From Daphnia carinata (Eukaryota; Arthropoda; Branchiopoda; Diplostraca; Daphniidae), in NCBI RefSeq assembly GCF_022539665.2, contig NC_081338.1, positions 4,959,679 to 5,023,678 on the forward strand: a DNA stretch of 64,000 nucleotides, in the 5' to 3' direction. This document shows positions 34,945 through 47,510 of the stretch, in pieces. The notes beneath the pieces are model-generated. The model had not been told where the DNA came from, made no database searches, and saw only the letters and a program-made list of their open reading frames with translations. How positions within the stretch are numbered: the first letter of the stretch is position 1; every line of letters starts with the position of its first letter. The position numbers and the translations under genes were made by a program.

Positions 34945-36454
34945 TTTGGACGCGTGACAACGTTGCGTGATATTTTCTTTCGTGATATTTGGACTCAGAA
35001 CAATTGTTAGCGTCCTTTATTATTTTGAACGAAATATTTAAATTTACTGTTGCACAGCCCAGTCAGTACGATGGATTTTCGTATGTTCCTATTGAATGAA
35101 TTTTTTTCATTCTGGGATTTGTCCATTTCTATTGTACTTTTCTATGCATATAATATTTGAGTCATTTGCGTCTCTGGGAGAATCCGTTATATCCCTATAG
35201 TATGTGCGTAGAGGGTTTGGTAGAAATTCTGTGATTTTGTTTTATTTATTTATTGTTCATTCCCCCCACCCCATCACGTTTAGTGTTCATATATTATATT
35301 TGCCTTTCACGTCTGTAAATACTGTAGGTATATCTCACAAGGCAATTTTTTTTATATCGCCATTCTTTCCCAATCTTGAATACCTCAGAAAATTCCGTTT
35401 GACTAAGGTCGCAGAAAAAAAAAAAAGAAAATGGCCTAAAGTCTTTATTGACGTGTCCGAAAATTGTTTTTTTCTTTATTAGGGTGTGTGTTATTTAATG
35501 ACTGGCGTTCAAAATGTTGTTTGTGTTTTCCTAGGTACAAACACTGTAGGTATGCAAGATTTGATGTTTTCCTAGGTACAAACACTGAAGGTATGCAAGA
35601 TTTTATGTTTTTTCTCTGTGGATTCAAATCCTGATAATGTCTGTCTATAAGCCATTGTGATGTTTGTCTAAGTTAGTCCGATCAAGGCCTAGCGTACACA
35701 TCAACACCCGTGGAGAAACACGCGATATGACTAATATCTTTCGATGTTGTAATAATACCCAAAATATCAGTAGAAATAACAAATAGGTGCACAAGGTAAG
35801 GTTCCACGAAGAGGAGTGATGCACTAACAGTATAAAATATTAGGTTCTCCCGTAATTGCCTAATGTGTGAAAACTCGGTCGCGCTAGTTTCTGGTGTAAA
35901 AAGCCAGTAATTAATGCTACGATATTGATTTCCGCATAACATAATGCGCCCTTACTTATCATTACTTAATGTACTAGGATGTGGAGGAAAAACGTCGCAG
36001 AAACAAAAGCGAACACAATTGAATGTGGCATGAAACTAAGATGCTGGGTTAATCAGGGTTGGGTGTATACAATCTTCACAATGCATGGATACATGGAATT
36101 GTAAAGAGAATAAGACAAAAGGCGGATCTTGCATATCAGAATGATGATGGATCGGGCAATATGTAACCATATGCCAAACGCGGTCCTCCTTTTACAAACA
36201 ACTCTAAACAATCCTTTATTGCCAGACGATTCAACGGGATTCAAAGACCTATACTACAATGCGTCATTGTTGATTAAGTATAATTTATCTGTTAAAAGAT
36301 TGCGTCATTGTACGCGAAGTTTCTCCACAAAAATCTATATCATGGCTGCAGCACTTACGTTAATGAGTAGTAAATTGAAAACCAAAAATAAAATTTGCTT
36401 CTATGTTAAACTAAAGATGCCTGTATTATGGTAAAAAGGTTATGTGACTAAAAA
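34945..36454. other. 3' UTR and non-coding sequence
   Basis: No gene is visible. It contains the 42-bp tandem duplication at 35523-35606. Confidence 0.5.
35523..35606. repeat. Tandem duplication, 42-bp period, two copies
   Basis: TGTTTTCCTAGGTACAAACA begins each unit (35523 and 35565); the units differ at about three positions. Confidence 0.9.
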
Positions 36455-36792
36455 TTAGGCATTAGGACAATTAGCTGCAGCTGGATAATCACAAGTGTTT
36501 ACAGCTCTGTTCCAGTGAAGTCCTGGTGAACAAGATTGTTGCCAGGGAGTGCCACCAGAACAAATATAGAACAACCTTATTGTCCCAAACCAAATGGAAA
36601 AATGCTTAAATAATTGTACCTTACAGAATACTGTGATATAACTTACTCGCATTTCTCAGAATCTGGCAAGTAAATAGTTGTTGTTCCATCCTTTTCTGGA
36701 CATGTGCCCAAAGGACCCTCTCCTAAGCAGGTGCCACAGATGAATGCCACAATAATTAACAAGGAATAAAAAACAACAGTTTTACTCTTCAT
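36455..36792 (-). CDS. Small secreted chitin-binding (peritrophin-A type) protein
   Basis: Two exons on the minus strand: 36792-36647 and 36575-36455 (267 nt, 88 aa). The ATG chosen gives a clean signal peptide (MKSKTVVFYSLLIIVAFICG). The frame is open further upstream but that part is not protein-like. A single chitin-binding type-2 domain (CBM14) follows, with all six cysteines: CPEKDG, KCE, YICSGG, QSCSPG, NTCDYP, ANCP. The aromatic residues before Cys3 (FYIC) and after Cys4 (LHW) are in place. It is probably a short secreted peritrophin of the gut lining or cuticle. One domain only, so it may coat chitin without cross-linking it. Confidence 0.93.
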
Positions 36793-39290
36793 TTTTTCAT
36801 CAATTCTCCAACGTTTCAATCTGCATGAATACTGACGTTTGTATAAATTTAATGGACAATGTTTCGTAATCGTAATACCGTTCTGACGACGTAGCAAGTG
36901 ATGATAAGATCACGTTGGTATATTTCCCTGTGCTAGAAGGATGTAGTCTGAGGCCTACAGACTTTATGCTTTGAATTTATACACAGGAAAGTAAAATGTT
37001 ATCTTGCACCACATGGTTAGCACTTCACATTTTATTTTTATGCGAAAAAATAAATAAATAAACGTCAAACAGCCACTTAGCCTGTATGGTGCAAACTATC
37101 CCTTTAGAACCAACGTTGCCTTTTTTTTCTTTCAAAAAGAAAAAAACAAATTTATTGTTAGGCTTTGGCGGGTAATTTCCCAGTCCCCTCCTCCCTTGCC
37201 CAACCAACACTTCAGCCACACTGAATCAGTGATAAAGCACGTTTGTTGAACAGAAGATACTCCAACCGACATTTAGGTTTCGAGTGCATAGGATTAAATA
37301 AAAGAAAAGCATATTTTTATATCATGAGATAGGACAATGAAGAAAAGACTAGAAAGGATATTCAAAGAAGAAATTTTTTTTATTGTGCTTCTATAAATTG
37401 GCAACGCTGCGCTTCAGTGTTTTACCCTTCCAGAGAAGTATGCAGTAGAAAGCTAGAAACCACCAACCATTGTGTTTAATTCTTTACCCTGCTACAGTTA
37501 TGGATTATGTTGCTAGGCAGTGTTAATTGCTGTTGAACGTGATTTTAAGAGTGAACTCACAAGTAAACAAAATTCTTCATGCACAGATATTACTTTATCA
37601 TCTTCGTAATCCCCTCAGTTTTTATTTGTTGATCGCCCATTTTGACTATCACAAAGTCGAGTTTCTTAACTTCGCCTTGTAGATTAGTACTTTCAGTATG
37701 TATCATCACACATGGGCATACATCCATTACATTCCTGTGTTGCCTCCAATAGATGTCGTGTAGGTAGTATCGATCCTGATTGTGATGTCGGGTGACGTTT
37801 CACGCGGGCAATTTGTAGTGTCAAAGCTACTGAAGAAACCTGGTTTGTTAGTGTTAACAGATAATTCCTTGGGAAAATTCAACCTTGCCTCCATAAGTTT
37901 TAACGAGAAAATGTTCAGTGTACTAAATGTTGCTTCTGATTCCTAAATAATCTATGACCTTGGGAAATGTCTAGGGCAACTGTTACATAATATTTGCAAA
38001 TGAGACTTTCTTAGGTGAACACATTTTACGATGATAAATCATTGACTGATCACAATTAAATCACAATTTCAGGAATTTTTTAGCTTAATGATATCAAATA
38101 TTTCAGAAGGCAACATAGTTATTTTCTACTTATTAACACATGAACCTTATCCCCATTAAAAAATACAGCACATTTCTAGATTGGATTTTTAATTGATATA
38201 TTTTTTTTTGTATACGCACACAGACATCATAGTGACAATCGTTTCCTGAAAGAAAACGGAGTTTTGCACCCCACTTCTTCCAAACTAACGAAGAGCAGCT
38301 AAGAAACGACGAAGAAAAAAAAATGGGAAGCCAAAATCTTTCTTTGCATTGCACAAGTAAGCAGCTAAAGTTGTTAAGAAGACGAAATAATGTGCCTGTG
38401 TGCAAACCATTGAAAACCTACACACACGTCAAATGGGAAATGATTCACGGCGAAGAGCGTGACAGATGTGTCGAGGCGCATGCTTTGAACATCACCGCAG
38501 CTATATACACGCGTGCAGGACCCGGGAGAAAAATCAGTCTCTTCTGTCTCATTTCTTCGACAGATCAAGAAATCGATCTCGCAAGGTTGATAAAAATAAG
38601 GAGGAAAAGAAGCTCATTTCTTTCTATATCGTCTGTTCTCTGCTTGGTAAGTGTTGTTGTCTGTTGAATTTTGTAAGTCATTCTTTATTCGTATGTCGAC
38701 AAACTTTTCTAGCCAACTTGATCATTAAGATAGCATAATCCCATGTGCATGTAAAGCAATTTATTGAGTACTTTGACTTTGCACAGGAAGAACTTTAAAT
38801 TGTATTTCAGCTATTGTTCATACGTGAAAGTTCAAGAATACCGATTTGAAATAATTTGAATATTAAGACACTGCCTTACACTTTCAGTGATATTGGAGTA
38901 AGTTGTGCATCACATATTGGTTTCCTGCTGGGACTTTATTAGAATTGGCTTTTTATGGCATTTTTAACATTTTTGTAGTGATATTAAGGCGCTTATTTTT
39001 TTTTTTAAAGGTTAATAACGTTGCCATATTGGTGTAATAAGGGAAAAAAATCTAAAAAGAAGTAGTATCTGAAGACGAAATGGGGACTGACATTTTACGC
39101 AGTTTTTGTCCCCTGCAGATGAACTGGACTGCAACATTCTTATCTTTTCAGATATTTTTAAAAACTATTTTAAATTTGGGCTAAATGCATTATAATTGGG
39201 TTTCCTATCAGGATAAATAAGGTTTGTAAAAAAAAGGGGGTGGGGTCTCTTCATTTATTCTATCAAATAAATTTTTGGTTCCGCATCAGA
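36793..39290. other. Intergenic between peritrophin and opsin 2
   Basis: I find no gene. A good donor (CTTGGTAAGTGTTG near 38645) follows an open stretch and might belong to a 5' non-coding exon of opsin 2; this is unproven. Confidence 0.4.
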
Positions 39291-39351
39291 GAAAATGACT
39301 AATGAGCTGTTCTATTTATTTGTTAACTTTTTTAGTGTGTCAGCGTTAGAA

Positions 39352-41083
39352 ATGGGAATGCAACATACCGTTCAACTAGAGGCTGTCGCAACTGACGTAA
39401 TGAATTCTAGTGGAAACGAAATCAACGACGCGGAAAAACTGATGGAGCCACATTGGCGAAATAAAACGGGGCACATTAATTCGAGTATCGATCCTCGAAA
39501 TTATTCCGGGATATCACTGATTGGATCCAGTTATGAGGACTATTCGTTTTGGACCAAGGAACAGCTGATATTGATTGAAAATTTCCCTCCAAATGCTTTT
39601 ATCGTGATGGGATTGATCGTCTCAGTTATTGCCATTTCTGGACTTACTGCTAATGGAATGGTTCTCTTCATCTTTTCGAGGTATGTTAATCAAGTAGATT
39701 TACCTACGTTTGATCGTGTGCTTTCATGCACATGCATCGCATGTTCTACCCATTAATACATGATTTTTTTTTATGTGATCGAATTTGAACAGATTCAAAC
39801 AATTGCGATCACCTCCAGCCAATACTTTCATCGTTAATTTGGCACTTAGTGATATGTCAGCTGCAGCTCTTCACTCCATGGCTGCTTATTCCAACTTCAA
39901 TGGAAGATGGGCGTTTGGGCAATTAGGTTGTGAGCTGTACGCTATGGGAATTACATGCTTCGGACTGGTTTCCATTTCGACATTCAGTGCCATCGCTTGT
40001 GAACGGTCACTCGTCATTGGTTTAGCAGAAACTCGCTGGAGGGTCAGCAAAGCTCAAGCTCAAAAAGCCTGCGGATTCATTTGGCTCCATTGCATCATTC
40101 TGGTGAGTTTGCCTTTCTTCGGATGGTCATCCTACGTTCCAGAAGGGTTGCTGACGACCTGCTCGTGGGATTACAAAACCCGAACAACATTCAATCGGGC
40201 CTATTACGTCCTACTCCTAACGGCTGGTTTCTTTCTTCCCGTCCTACTGATTTTCGTCTGTTACGGGCGGATTTTAGCGTCAGTCACGTTACAGGCACGT
40301 CAGATGATTTGCATCAATTCGCAGAACAGCGCCCTCCGCAAATTGCGCCGGCAGACAGAAATAAGAACGGCTCAGATAGTTGTCACGCTTATTCTTGTTT
40401 ACCTAACAGCCTGGACTCCCTACGCCGTCGTAACGCTCATCGGACAATTTGGGCCGGAAGAATATCAGTTATCGCCAATGACAACAGCCATTTCGGCCTA
40501 TTTCGCCAAAACAGCCGTCGTACTTGATCCTTTAGTTTACGGATTTTCTCATCCTCATTTCCGCAATTCGCTCAGGCGTTACGTTTCAAACTTGCGTGCA
40601 TCCCGCATCAGCAAAATCGGCTCAGACATGCGACCCCGCAATAGTGGCATATCTAAATGCAATAGTAAAAGTTGGCCAGGCGGAATGCCTAGCAGTTTTC
40701 AATCGCGCGGAATGACTATTTATCCAACAAGCGCTTGCTGCGCACTTCGTATCTGTCAACCGCACAATTGCACCCGGATCTCTGTGGCATCGAGTGAAGT
40801 TCCTATTAGTGTAGTGGGAAAAAGTGAGCGCCGGAATAGCCGAATGTTGCGAACGTTTCGTGAATTATCGTTAAATGACATTAGAGAAACCAATTTCTCT
40901 TCTATTCAGTCTAATTGCATGACACCAGCTAGTAAGAGACCATTCATTAGACGGCAAATGTCTACTCGGGTTCAATCGGATTTATTGCATAATTTCAAGT
41001 ACAAGGTACGTGATGCAGAGTTTTACAGCGAGTGGTGTGGATCGCCCACATTAACAGACCAAATTGCAGTCGAAGCTCGTTAA
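39352..41083 (+). CDS. Opsin 2 (rhabdomeric/arthropsin-like GPCR, paralogue of opsin 1)
   Basis: Two coding exons: 39352-39680 and 39793-41083 (1620 nt, 539 aa). The frame is open from an ATG at 39295, but a T-rich stretch ending in TTTAG (about 39335) suggests the earlier part is intron, so the ATG at 39352 is taken. The N-terminus has several NxS/T glycosylation sites. The seven-helix core is very similar to opsin 1, with the same intron placed inside the Arg codon after FIFS at the end of TM1. It has the retinal lysine (YFAKTAVVLDP), the disulphide cysteines and PEGLLTTCSWDY. Motif changes: ERS instead of DRY (opsin 1 has ERC), DPLVY instead of NPxxY, HPH instead of HPK. It lacks the extra residues opsin 1 has in the second cytoplasmic loop. 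AATAAA at 41288. Confidence 0.9.
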
Positions 41084-41374
41084 GTTTTCAATAGAAATTT
41101 TCGTTATTTTACAAATGTTTTGTTTTCTTTTTTTTTTCATTTTTTGCAGCCCAAAGAGATTTGACACAACTTGTCAATGTTTTTAACATTTTAAATTGTA
41201 TGGTTTGGTAATGGGGATACTTTAAGCATGTCCTTAGCTATGTATTTGTAAATCTATCAGATTTTTAAATACCATGTGCATTGGAGCAATAAACATGTTC
41301 AACAACAAGCTGTTCGAGTTTTCTGCAGCGGTACGTTTAGCATGAAGTATACCAAAGAATCAGCACTATTCAGA
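41084..41374. other. 3' flank of opsin 2
   Basis: 3' UTR and a short spacer up to the outer end of the left inverted arm. No other feature seen. Confidence 0.5.
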
Positions 41375-43849
41375 ATTGTCATTGAATGTTGGGTATGCCA
41401 GAAGATTCACTTTCAGAGGAATATCATCCATTCAAATATATGTAACAATCTGTGAATTGACTTCCCTTTTCCTTCAACAATGGACGATCAAACAGTATAG
41501 CCATCTATTGGTTCAGTTTTACTAAGTTGGACTTCAGTAAGGCATTTATCGTTCATTTCAAAAATGGCAATATATAAATTTTCGAAAAAAAGGAAAAAGT
41601 CGGGCTTATTTTTTTTTGTCGGGCTTATTTCTAATATTAATAAATAATAATAATAATAATTAATATAATTATGAATACATAGTTGATTTCATAGTTGCCG
41701 TCAACCCAGGCAGGGGGAGACACTGCCTTGTTGACCCACCGGGGAGATTACCCGGTGATTGGCTAAGAGAAGCCGGAAGAAGAGCCGAAGATTTGGAACA
41801 TTTTTACAGGAGCGATTAACCTTTAGTTCGGATTTGTGGGCAGCCACGTCGCCCTCCGTGAACACATCATCGGACTACGCGGCACCCCACGTCCCCTTTC
41901 CGGCCAGAGCCCTCCAAACCTCGGTATATGTTATTTTTATATATACCGTACAGTAGGGGCATGACCCCCTACGGGCTTATTAGAAATTTAGGGGAAACGG
42001 GGCCTCAGAAAGAAGGGAGCCCAGATATGCACTTTGATTTATAAAAATATAAATGTTTTACGTTCCGTTTATAATCCGGTGAAGTGACAGTAGCGTTCTT
42101 CGAAAATCTTGCATCTCTTTTCGTCTTCTATTGTTGAAACAGGGAAATATAACAGCTGGACATCTTTTACGGTTAGCTGCAAAATTTCATCATGAAACCT
42201 GGAATGAAAAAGAAAATTACGATCAAGGTAAAATGTGGCCACCGAGAAGTTGAAAGAATCTTTTAATTGTACTTTACTCTGAATGAAACAAATACCATAA
42301 CATGGGAACTTAACTATGCCCTTCACTTTGACATACCATTAGTGAGGGTTGGACCACAATATCCATATCCTTTTGATGATACCGATAGTTTTCAATTTAA
42401 AAATATCAACCTCCAACAAAGTATGGGCTTGTCACATGGAAGTTTCCTCTCTGTAATTTAAGATATTTGATTTAATAAACTCCTGATCTCTAAACCATCA
42501 ATCAATTACCAAATTGTTCAAGAAGACACCTTCGGCAGATTGACAGTCACTGATAGAAAATCAATAATCTTTGCGGCCCATTCGCTTGCTGAAAAGGCAA
42601 AACACTCCTCAAGTAAAAGGACAAGATCCTATCACTGCAACTGAATATTATCAGAGTAACTCCAACGAAATATTCCAAAGTGTTTTCAACTTCAGCCAAC
42701 AGTTCACTAAAGAAAATGTGAATATTCCCTTCGGTATGCAGGGAATGTTGCTGTAGTGATAACAAACAATCAAAGTTGTCTCACAGATTGGATGGGAAAA
42801 TGGAAAAGGTTTGTCCCTAGATAACCCCACCAACCAGTACTGTCACATCACTGCTAATACAGCGAAAGAAATTCAAAAGTTATTTAAAATTGAATATATA
42901 TTTTACCATACAAAAATTATTTTAAGCAAACGATGAGACGGCTATTGACATATTCACGCAGTCTGGCTTTACAAAGTCTAACTACGGCCGCCAGATGTCT
43001 CAAATCATTGTTATGAAAAGTTGTATCAGAATTGTGCTTCTGCTGTAGGTGTTTATTTAATAATAATGTAAACTTGTGAGTGTAATCGTGTGTAGCTAAT
43101 TAATTCTGATGGATATCAAATAAAGGTGAGGGTTTTGAAATATTTGCCGGGATTATTCTGTGTGTGTTATTGCTTTAAAGTGGTATATGAGTCATACCTG
43201 AAAAGTGAACTTTAACAACTTTAAAAGGTCATGTTATATTAATTTACTATAGTTAATGTTTGAAACTGCACAGATCTTCTTTACCTTGTAAAGAAGAACA
43301 AAGTTCATTTTTTTAATTTTCGAAATTTTAACTTCCGGTTTAAGATCCGGTTTGAAAATGCTTAATAACTCACTATCTATTGGTCTGAACGAAAAATGAC
43401 TGGCATTTTCGTAATCCTCGTGAAATTTGGGGTCGAATCCATGTGTCAGTAGAAAATACCCGAAAATCGTAAAAAATCGCAAATTTCCCTGAACTATAGT
43501 TCAGGAAAAATCGCGATTTTGGCCAAATTGGACTTTTCGCCAAAAACAGGTCAAAATAGGTCAGACACACCTTAAATTTCACGAGGATCACGAAAATCAT
43601 ATTCGTTTTTGTGGGCCCAGTATTTCTGGAGATATAGTCTACTTCCGGTCACTTTCGGTAATTTTTTTTTTCAACTTCGCAAAAACTAAAAACTAATGAA
43701 CATTAATAAGCCAAACATTTTAAGCATTTTGATCATATATGAAATGGTGTAGTGGCTTCTTTCGTGCTTGTTTTGTTATTCTACTGTTGGTTGATCGCGC
43801 GAATTGATATACTTATGACACTACTTCGTTAACAGAGACTACTAGCATT
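41375..43849 (+). repeat. Left arm of a large inverted duplication
   Basis: The reverse complement of this segment recurs at 48640-51142 with only scattered substitutions (for example GGCCCATTCG versus GGCCCCTTCG near 42576). The one larger difference is near 41637-41700, where the left arm has a TAATAA run and the right arm has other sequence. It contains protein-like fragments that I do not recognise, open on the plus strand (42267-42461, 42571-42756) and on the minus strand (42326-42069), with no complete gene. It also has hairpin-rich GC sequence at 41695-42040 and a nested foldback at 43406-43596. Confidence 0.95.
43406..43596. repeat. Foldback element nested in the left arm
   Basis: 23-bp ends TTTTCGTAATCCTCGTGAAA... 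(43406-43428) and its near-perfect complement (43574-43596, one mismatch) enclose a region centred on the 18-bp palindrome CCTGAACTATAGTTCAGG (43488-43505). The mirror copy in the right arm spans about 48896-49085. Likely a MITE-like element that predates the arm duplication. Confidence 0.8.
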
Positions 43850-46284
43850 CCGTATCACGCTAATGGGAAGGTATACGTGGTAAATATAGATTATAGCATG
43901 AAGATATACCACATACTATTATTATAACCTTATCATGCACGGCCATCTGATGTATAGTCAGGTTTAAAAATAAGCCCCACTTTTCTTATTTTACGTTCTC
44001 TGAGGTAGACCGTCTGACTACGGGAATCATACTTTTCTCTGTAAGGCGAGTATAATTATTCCTATTCAGTACAACGATATTTTCATTTAAGTTGTTTGCA
44101 ATCTAAAATTTTCTTAATATGTTGGTTCGTTCGTTAAAATCGCCCATTTCATTTTTAAATTTAAGATTTTCGATCTCGATTTGGCAACGTCGCGGGCAAG
44201 AATTTGTCTGAAGTCCTTCCTTCGCCATTTTGGATGTAGCCTTCGTCAGGGATCATCGTCTGATATATTGTCCGGTCTTTTACTACTTAAATACGCCTTC
44301 TTTTCTTGTAATTCTTTGGCCCCTAGACTCTGCACTGACCATCAAAGAAAATGCATTTTCACCTTACTTTGTCCAAATTTAACGTACTCGTCATTTAAAA
44401 GATCATAGAAAACATTTTGCCGTACGCACGAATGCCTAAACCATGATGGGAACTGTTTGTATGCAATGTTGAAATGCGTTTTCTTTTCGCGTAAAATTTT
44501 TGTACTAGTATGGTAGACATTTAATCTATTCTTGCTTACTGAAGACTTTTTGTCAAAATCTTGAATCTTGCAATTTTGATGTTGTATCTCTTGCCTACGT
44601 CAGGAAATAGGGCACAGTAATTGCATGGCCCATTTTGAGTCTACTGTGTGCCTATACACATGTAATGGGAGAGGTTTGGCCTTATTATAGCTTTAGTATT
44701 ATGTAAGAATTTATTCATTCGTTTGTTTTTTTTTGCTCAGGTATTAGAACAACTTATTACATGGAGGTTTTGCGTCAATTTGGGACTTGAGTTGTCAGCA
44801 GTTGGTTGAAAAGAGCATCAATGGGTAAGAATGAAAATAATCCGTAACATTTCAACTCTTTTGATTTTGTATATTAGCAAATATAGGATCACAGGTTTTT
44901 TCTCCATTCATCTTTAGAATCATGGGTTGCTCACTGTTTATTGAACATTCTCGTCTATTCAGGCCAAAAGTATGACAAGTCTATCCACATTGAACATGGA
45001 ACCGATTACTGTATTGTACATAGAAATGTTTGAAGGTGGAGTATTTTGTCTATCCTACATCCTTTACTAATTGTCCCTTGAATAGGCTAGACTTTTAAGG
45101 TTCTAAATTTTCCGTTAGGCAGAATAGTAATTTACTATTTGAAGTTGACACTTTTCGTCTTGGGTAGTGAAAGAACGTGTCGTTCTGCGTTCAAACATTA
45201 GAAAGTCCAGCAACTGCAATTGGTTTCATTGTTGTCAATGTTCTTCCTTCTGATAAAGCAGATATTGCCAACGTTCAAACTAACTTTTTATAGCGCTAGC
45301 TTACGTAGTATGTGATCCTTTGGCGATGCGTTGGCTTTTCTTATTGCTTGTTTCTTGTACTTACGTAACAATTGTGCCCATTTTGGAACACATTTTAAAA
45401 ACGTCGTTCTGTTTCATTATTTTTTTCGGTAATATCGAATTTAACAAACTCGCGATTGCAAACGTCGAATTTTTGGAAATGTGTTAAAAAATTACTGGCC
45501 GATAGTTCTGAACGATTTTGTTTATTTGTTATTGTTCTACGTCGTGTGATGAATTTGCTATTTTATCTTTCGGTCGAAAACATTGGAGGGAAAGAAGCCA
45601 TTGCTAATTAAGTAGAATTTTGTTCACTGGCAGACAAACTGCTGCGTTATCTTTGAAGACAGAGCCCGAATAGTTAGGTTACAAATTATACAAAGAAAGT
45701 TGCGAGAAATAGGGCATCTTTAGGTATTGCGCTGTTAAAATGAGTGGCACCTCAGTTTCTAGCACCTAAATCTTACCCGTAATACATTGTGAGAATACTA
45801 ATAAATACTGTTTGTTTGTTTTTCAGATTGAATGGGTTCGGTTCATGTTGGAGTAATGTTCCAGAAAGCAGCATTCCAGGGGCAAGAATCTAAGTTGAAA
45901 GGCTGATCAACACATTATGTATTGTTCAACTTGTTTTCTTTGCTCCTTGGTGAATTTGAATTAAATTAGAAATTGAAAGTTATTGAACTAATTTTCCAAT
46001 CAGTTAGATGGAAGTTGTGGAAGTTACCGAAATGTCGGGACGGGGTAATACGCAAAATTTGGAGTCGAAAAAAGTGTTTTATGTGGTGAATACTTAGAAC
46101 GTCTGTTTGCACTTCCAGAAGTTTTAAGGCTTGGGACGCGATAAAGGCAGTAGATAGTGGAATTTGCAAGTCAAAATCGTGTGTTGTTGCGTGTCGACCA
46201 TTAAGTAACAGTTCGAGCTAGTGTCTTAAAAATGATTCTTAGATACTAAAAATAAATACACAAAGATAGAATTGGAATTGGTTT
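43850..46284. other. Left part of the spacer between inverted arms
   Basis: No gene is visible. It contains one copy of a 41-bp sequence (44031-44071) repeated in direct orientation at 48514-48554. Short exon-like open stretches (for example about 45827-45925 after TTTTTCAG) have early stops. Confidence 0.45.
44031..44071 (+). repeat. 41-bp direct repeat, copy 1
   Basis: Identical over 41 bp to 48514-48554 (starts ACTTTTCTCTGTAAGGCGAG). Both copies are in the same orientation although the arms beside them are inverted. Confidence 0.9.
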
Positions 46285-47510
46285 TGTATTGTCCCACCTC
46301 CACCCACAATTCCACCACGTTTTACATTACAAGTTATTTAATACATACATTGCACATTATACAATACAATACATACATACATAAACACTTAAGCTAACCC
46401 GTTGGCTGCCAAGCCATTACAACCCGTAGGTTGCTCTCTACAGTTGCTACCATCGCTTCAGATGGAATACGATGCAAGGGGGACTTGTCTTTCGACAAGT
46501 CCGGGCTGACTTAACAGTGGAGGCCTTTCTGGGAATGCACACCCCGGGCTACTCCACCATCAAATCGACAAAGAGAAGGCCCTGCTGGTGCATTGCCTAA
46601 ATGCGCACGAAGGCGCAGGCGACTGCCCTACCCCAATAGGTGATCAACCTAGGGGTAGAACAGCGCCGCCGGTCCCTACAACTACAAAAAAAATGGGAGA
46701 AAAATGGGTGGCAGCCAACGGGTTAGCTTAAAATACACTACACGACAAGACAAAACAAAAAACAATACCAACAACGCGCGGCTCCACGATGACGGGGATG
46801 AGGCGAAGAAAAGGGCGACCAAAGGCGATGCAGCAACGGCGATTAGCTCGATGACGGAAGACAGCAAAGGCGATGACGGCGAGAAGAGGATGGCGATGAC
46901 GGCGAGACGAGGAAGGCGATGACGGCGAGAAGAGGATGGCGATGACGGTGAGACGGCGACGGCGATGACGGCGAGACGGCGATGACGGCGAGACGGCGAC
47001 GGCGATGACGGCGAGACGGCGATGACGGCGAGACGGCGACGGCGATGACGGCGAGACGGCGACGGCGATGACGGCGAGACGGCGATGACGGCGAGACGGC
47101 GACGGCGATGACGGCGAGACGGCGACGGCGATGACGGCGAGACGGCGACGGCGATGACGGCGAGACGGCGATGACGGCGAGACGGCGACGGCGATGACGG
47201 CGACGGCGATGACGGCGAGACGGCGACGGCGATGACGGCGACGGCGATGACGGCGAGACGGCGACGGCGATGACGGCGACGGCGATGACGGCGAGACGGC
47301 GACGGCGATGACGGCGACGGCGATGACGGCGAGACGGCGACGGCGATGACGGCGACGGCGATGACGGCGAGACGGCGACGGCGATGACGGCGAGAAGAGG
47401 ATGGCGATGACGGCGAGAAGAGGATGGCGAAGACGGTGAGACGATGACGACGAGAAGCGGACGACGGTGATGGCGAGACGAGGTGAGGACGGTGAGGCAC
47501 GATCAGCTGG
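46285..47510 (-). mobile_element. Composite non-autonomous repeat, copy 2
   Basis: Reverse-oriented relative of 8240-9045. GTCCCACCTCCACCCACAAT (46291) matches the tail of copy 1. The central segment 46389-46731 has perfect 23-bp terminal inverted repeats beginning TTAAGCTAACCCGTTGG, and the hairpin 46481-46502 is shared. The GACGGCGA minisatellite takes the place of the TCGTC-rich part of copy 1. No transposase frame. Confidence 0.65.
46850..47410. repeat. GC-rich minisatellite, GACGGCGA/GACGGCGAT units
   Basis: About 560 bp of 6-, 8- and 9-bp units (GACGGC, GACGGCGA, GATGACGGC) in higher-order repeats of about 23-38 bp. Open frames across it (Ser/Pro/Arg/His-rich on the minus strand) are by-products of the repeat and are not annotated as genes. 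Confidence 0.95.

Noticed and set aside
41759-41956. 65-codon open frame (MAKRSRKKSRRFG...) present in both inverted arms
   Set aside because: It overlaps the hairpin-rich GC island, has no relatives I recognise, and identity between arms reflects recent duplication.
46682-47500. 272-codon Ser/Pro/Arg/His-rich open frame across the minisatellite
   Set aside because: The frame exists because the repeat units lack stops; composition mirrors the repeat and there is no other coding support.
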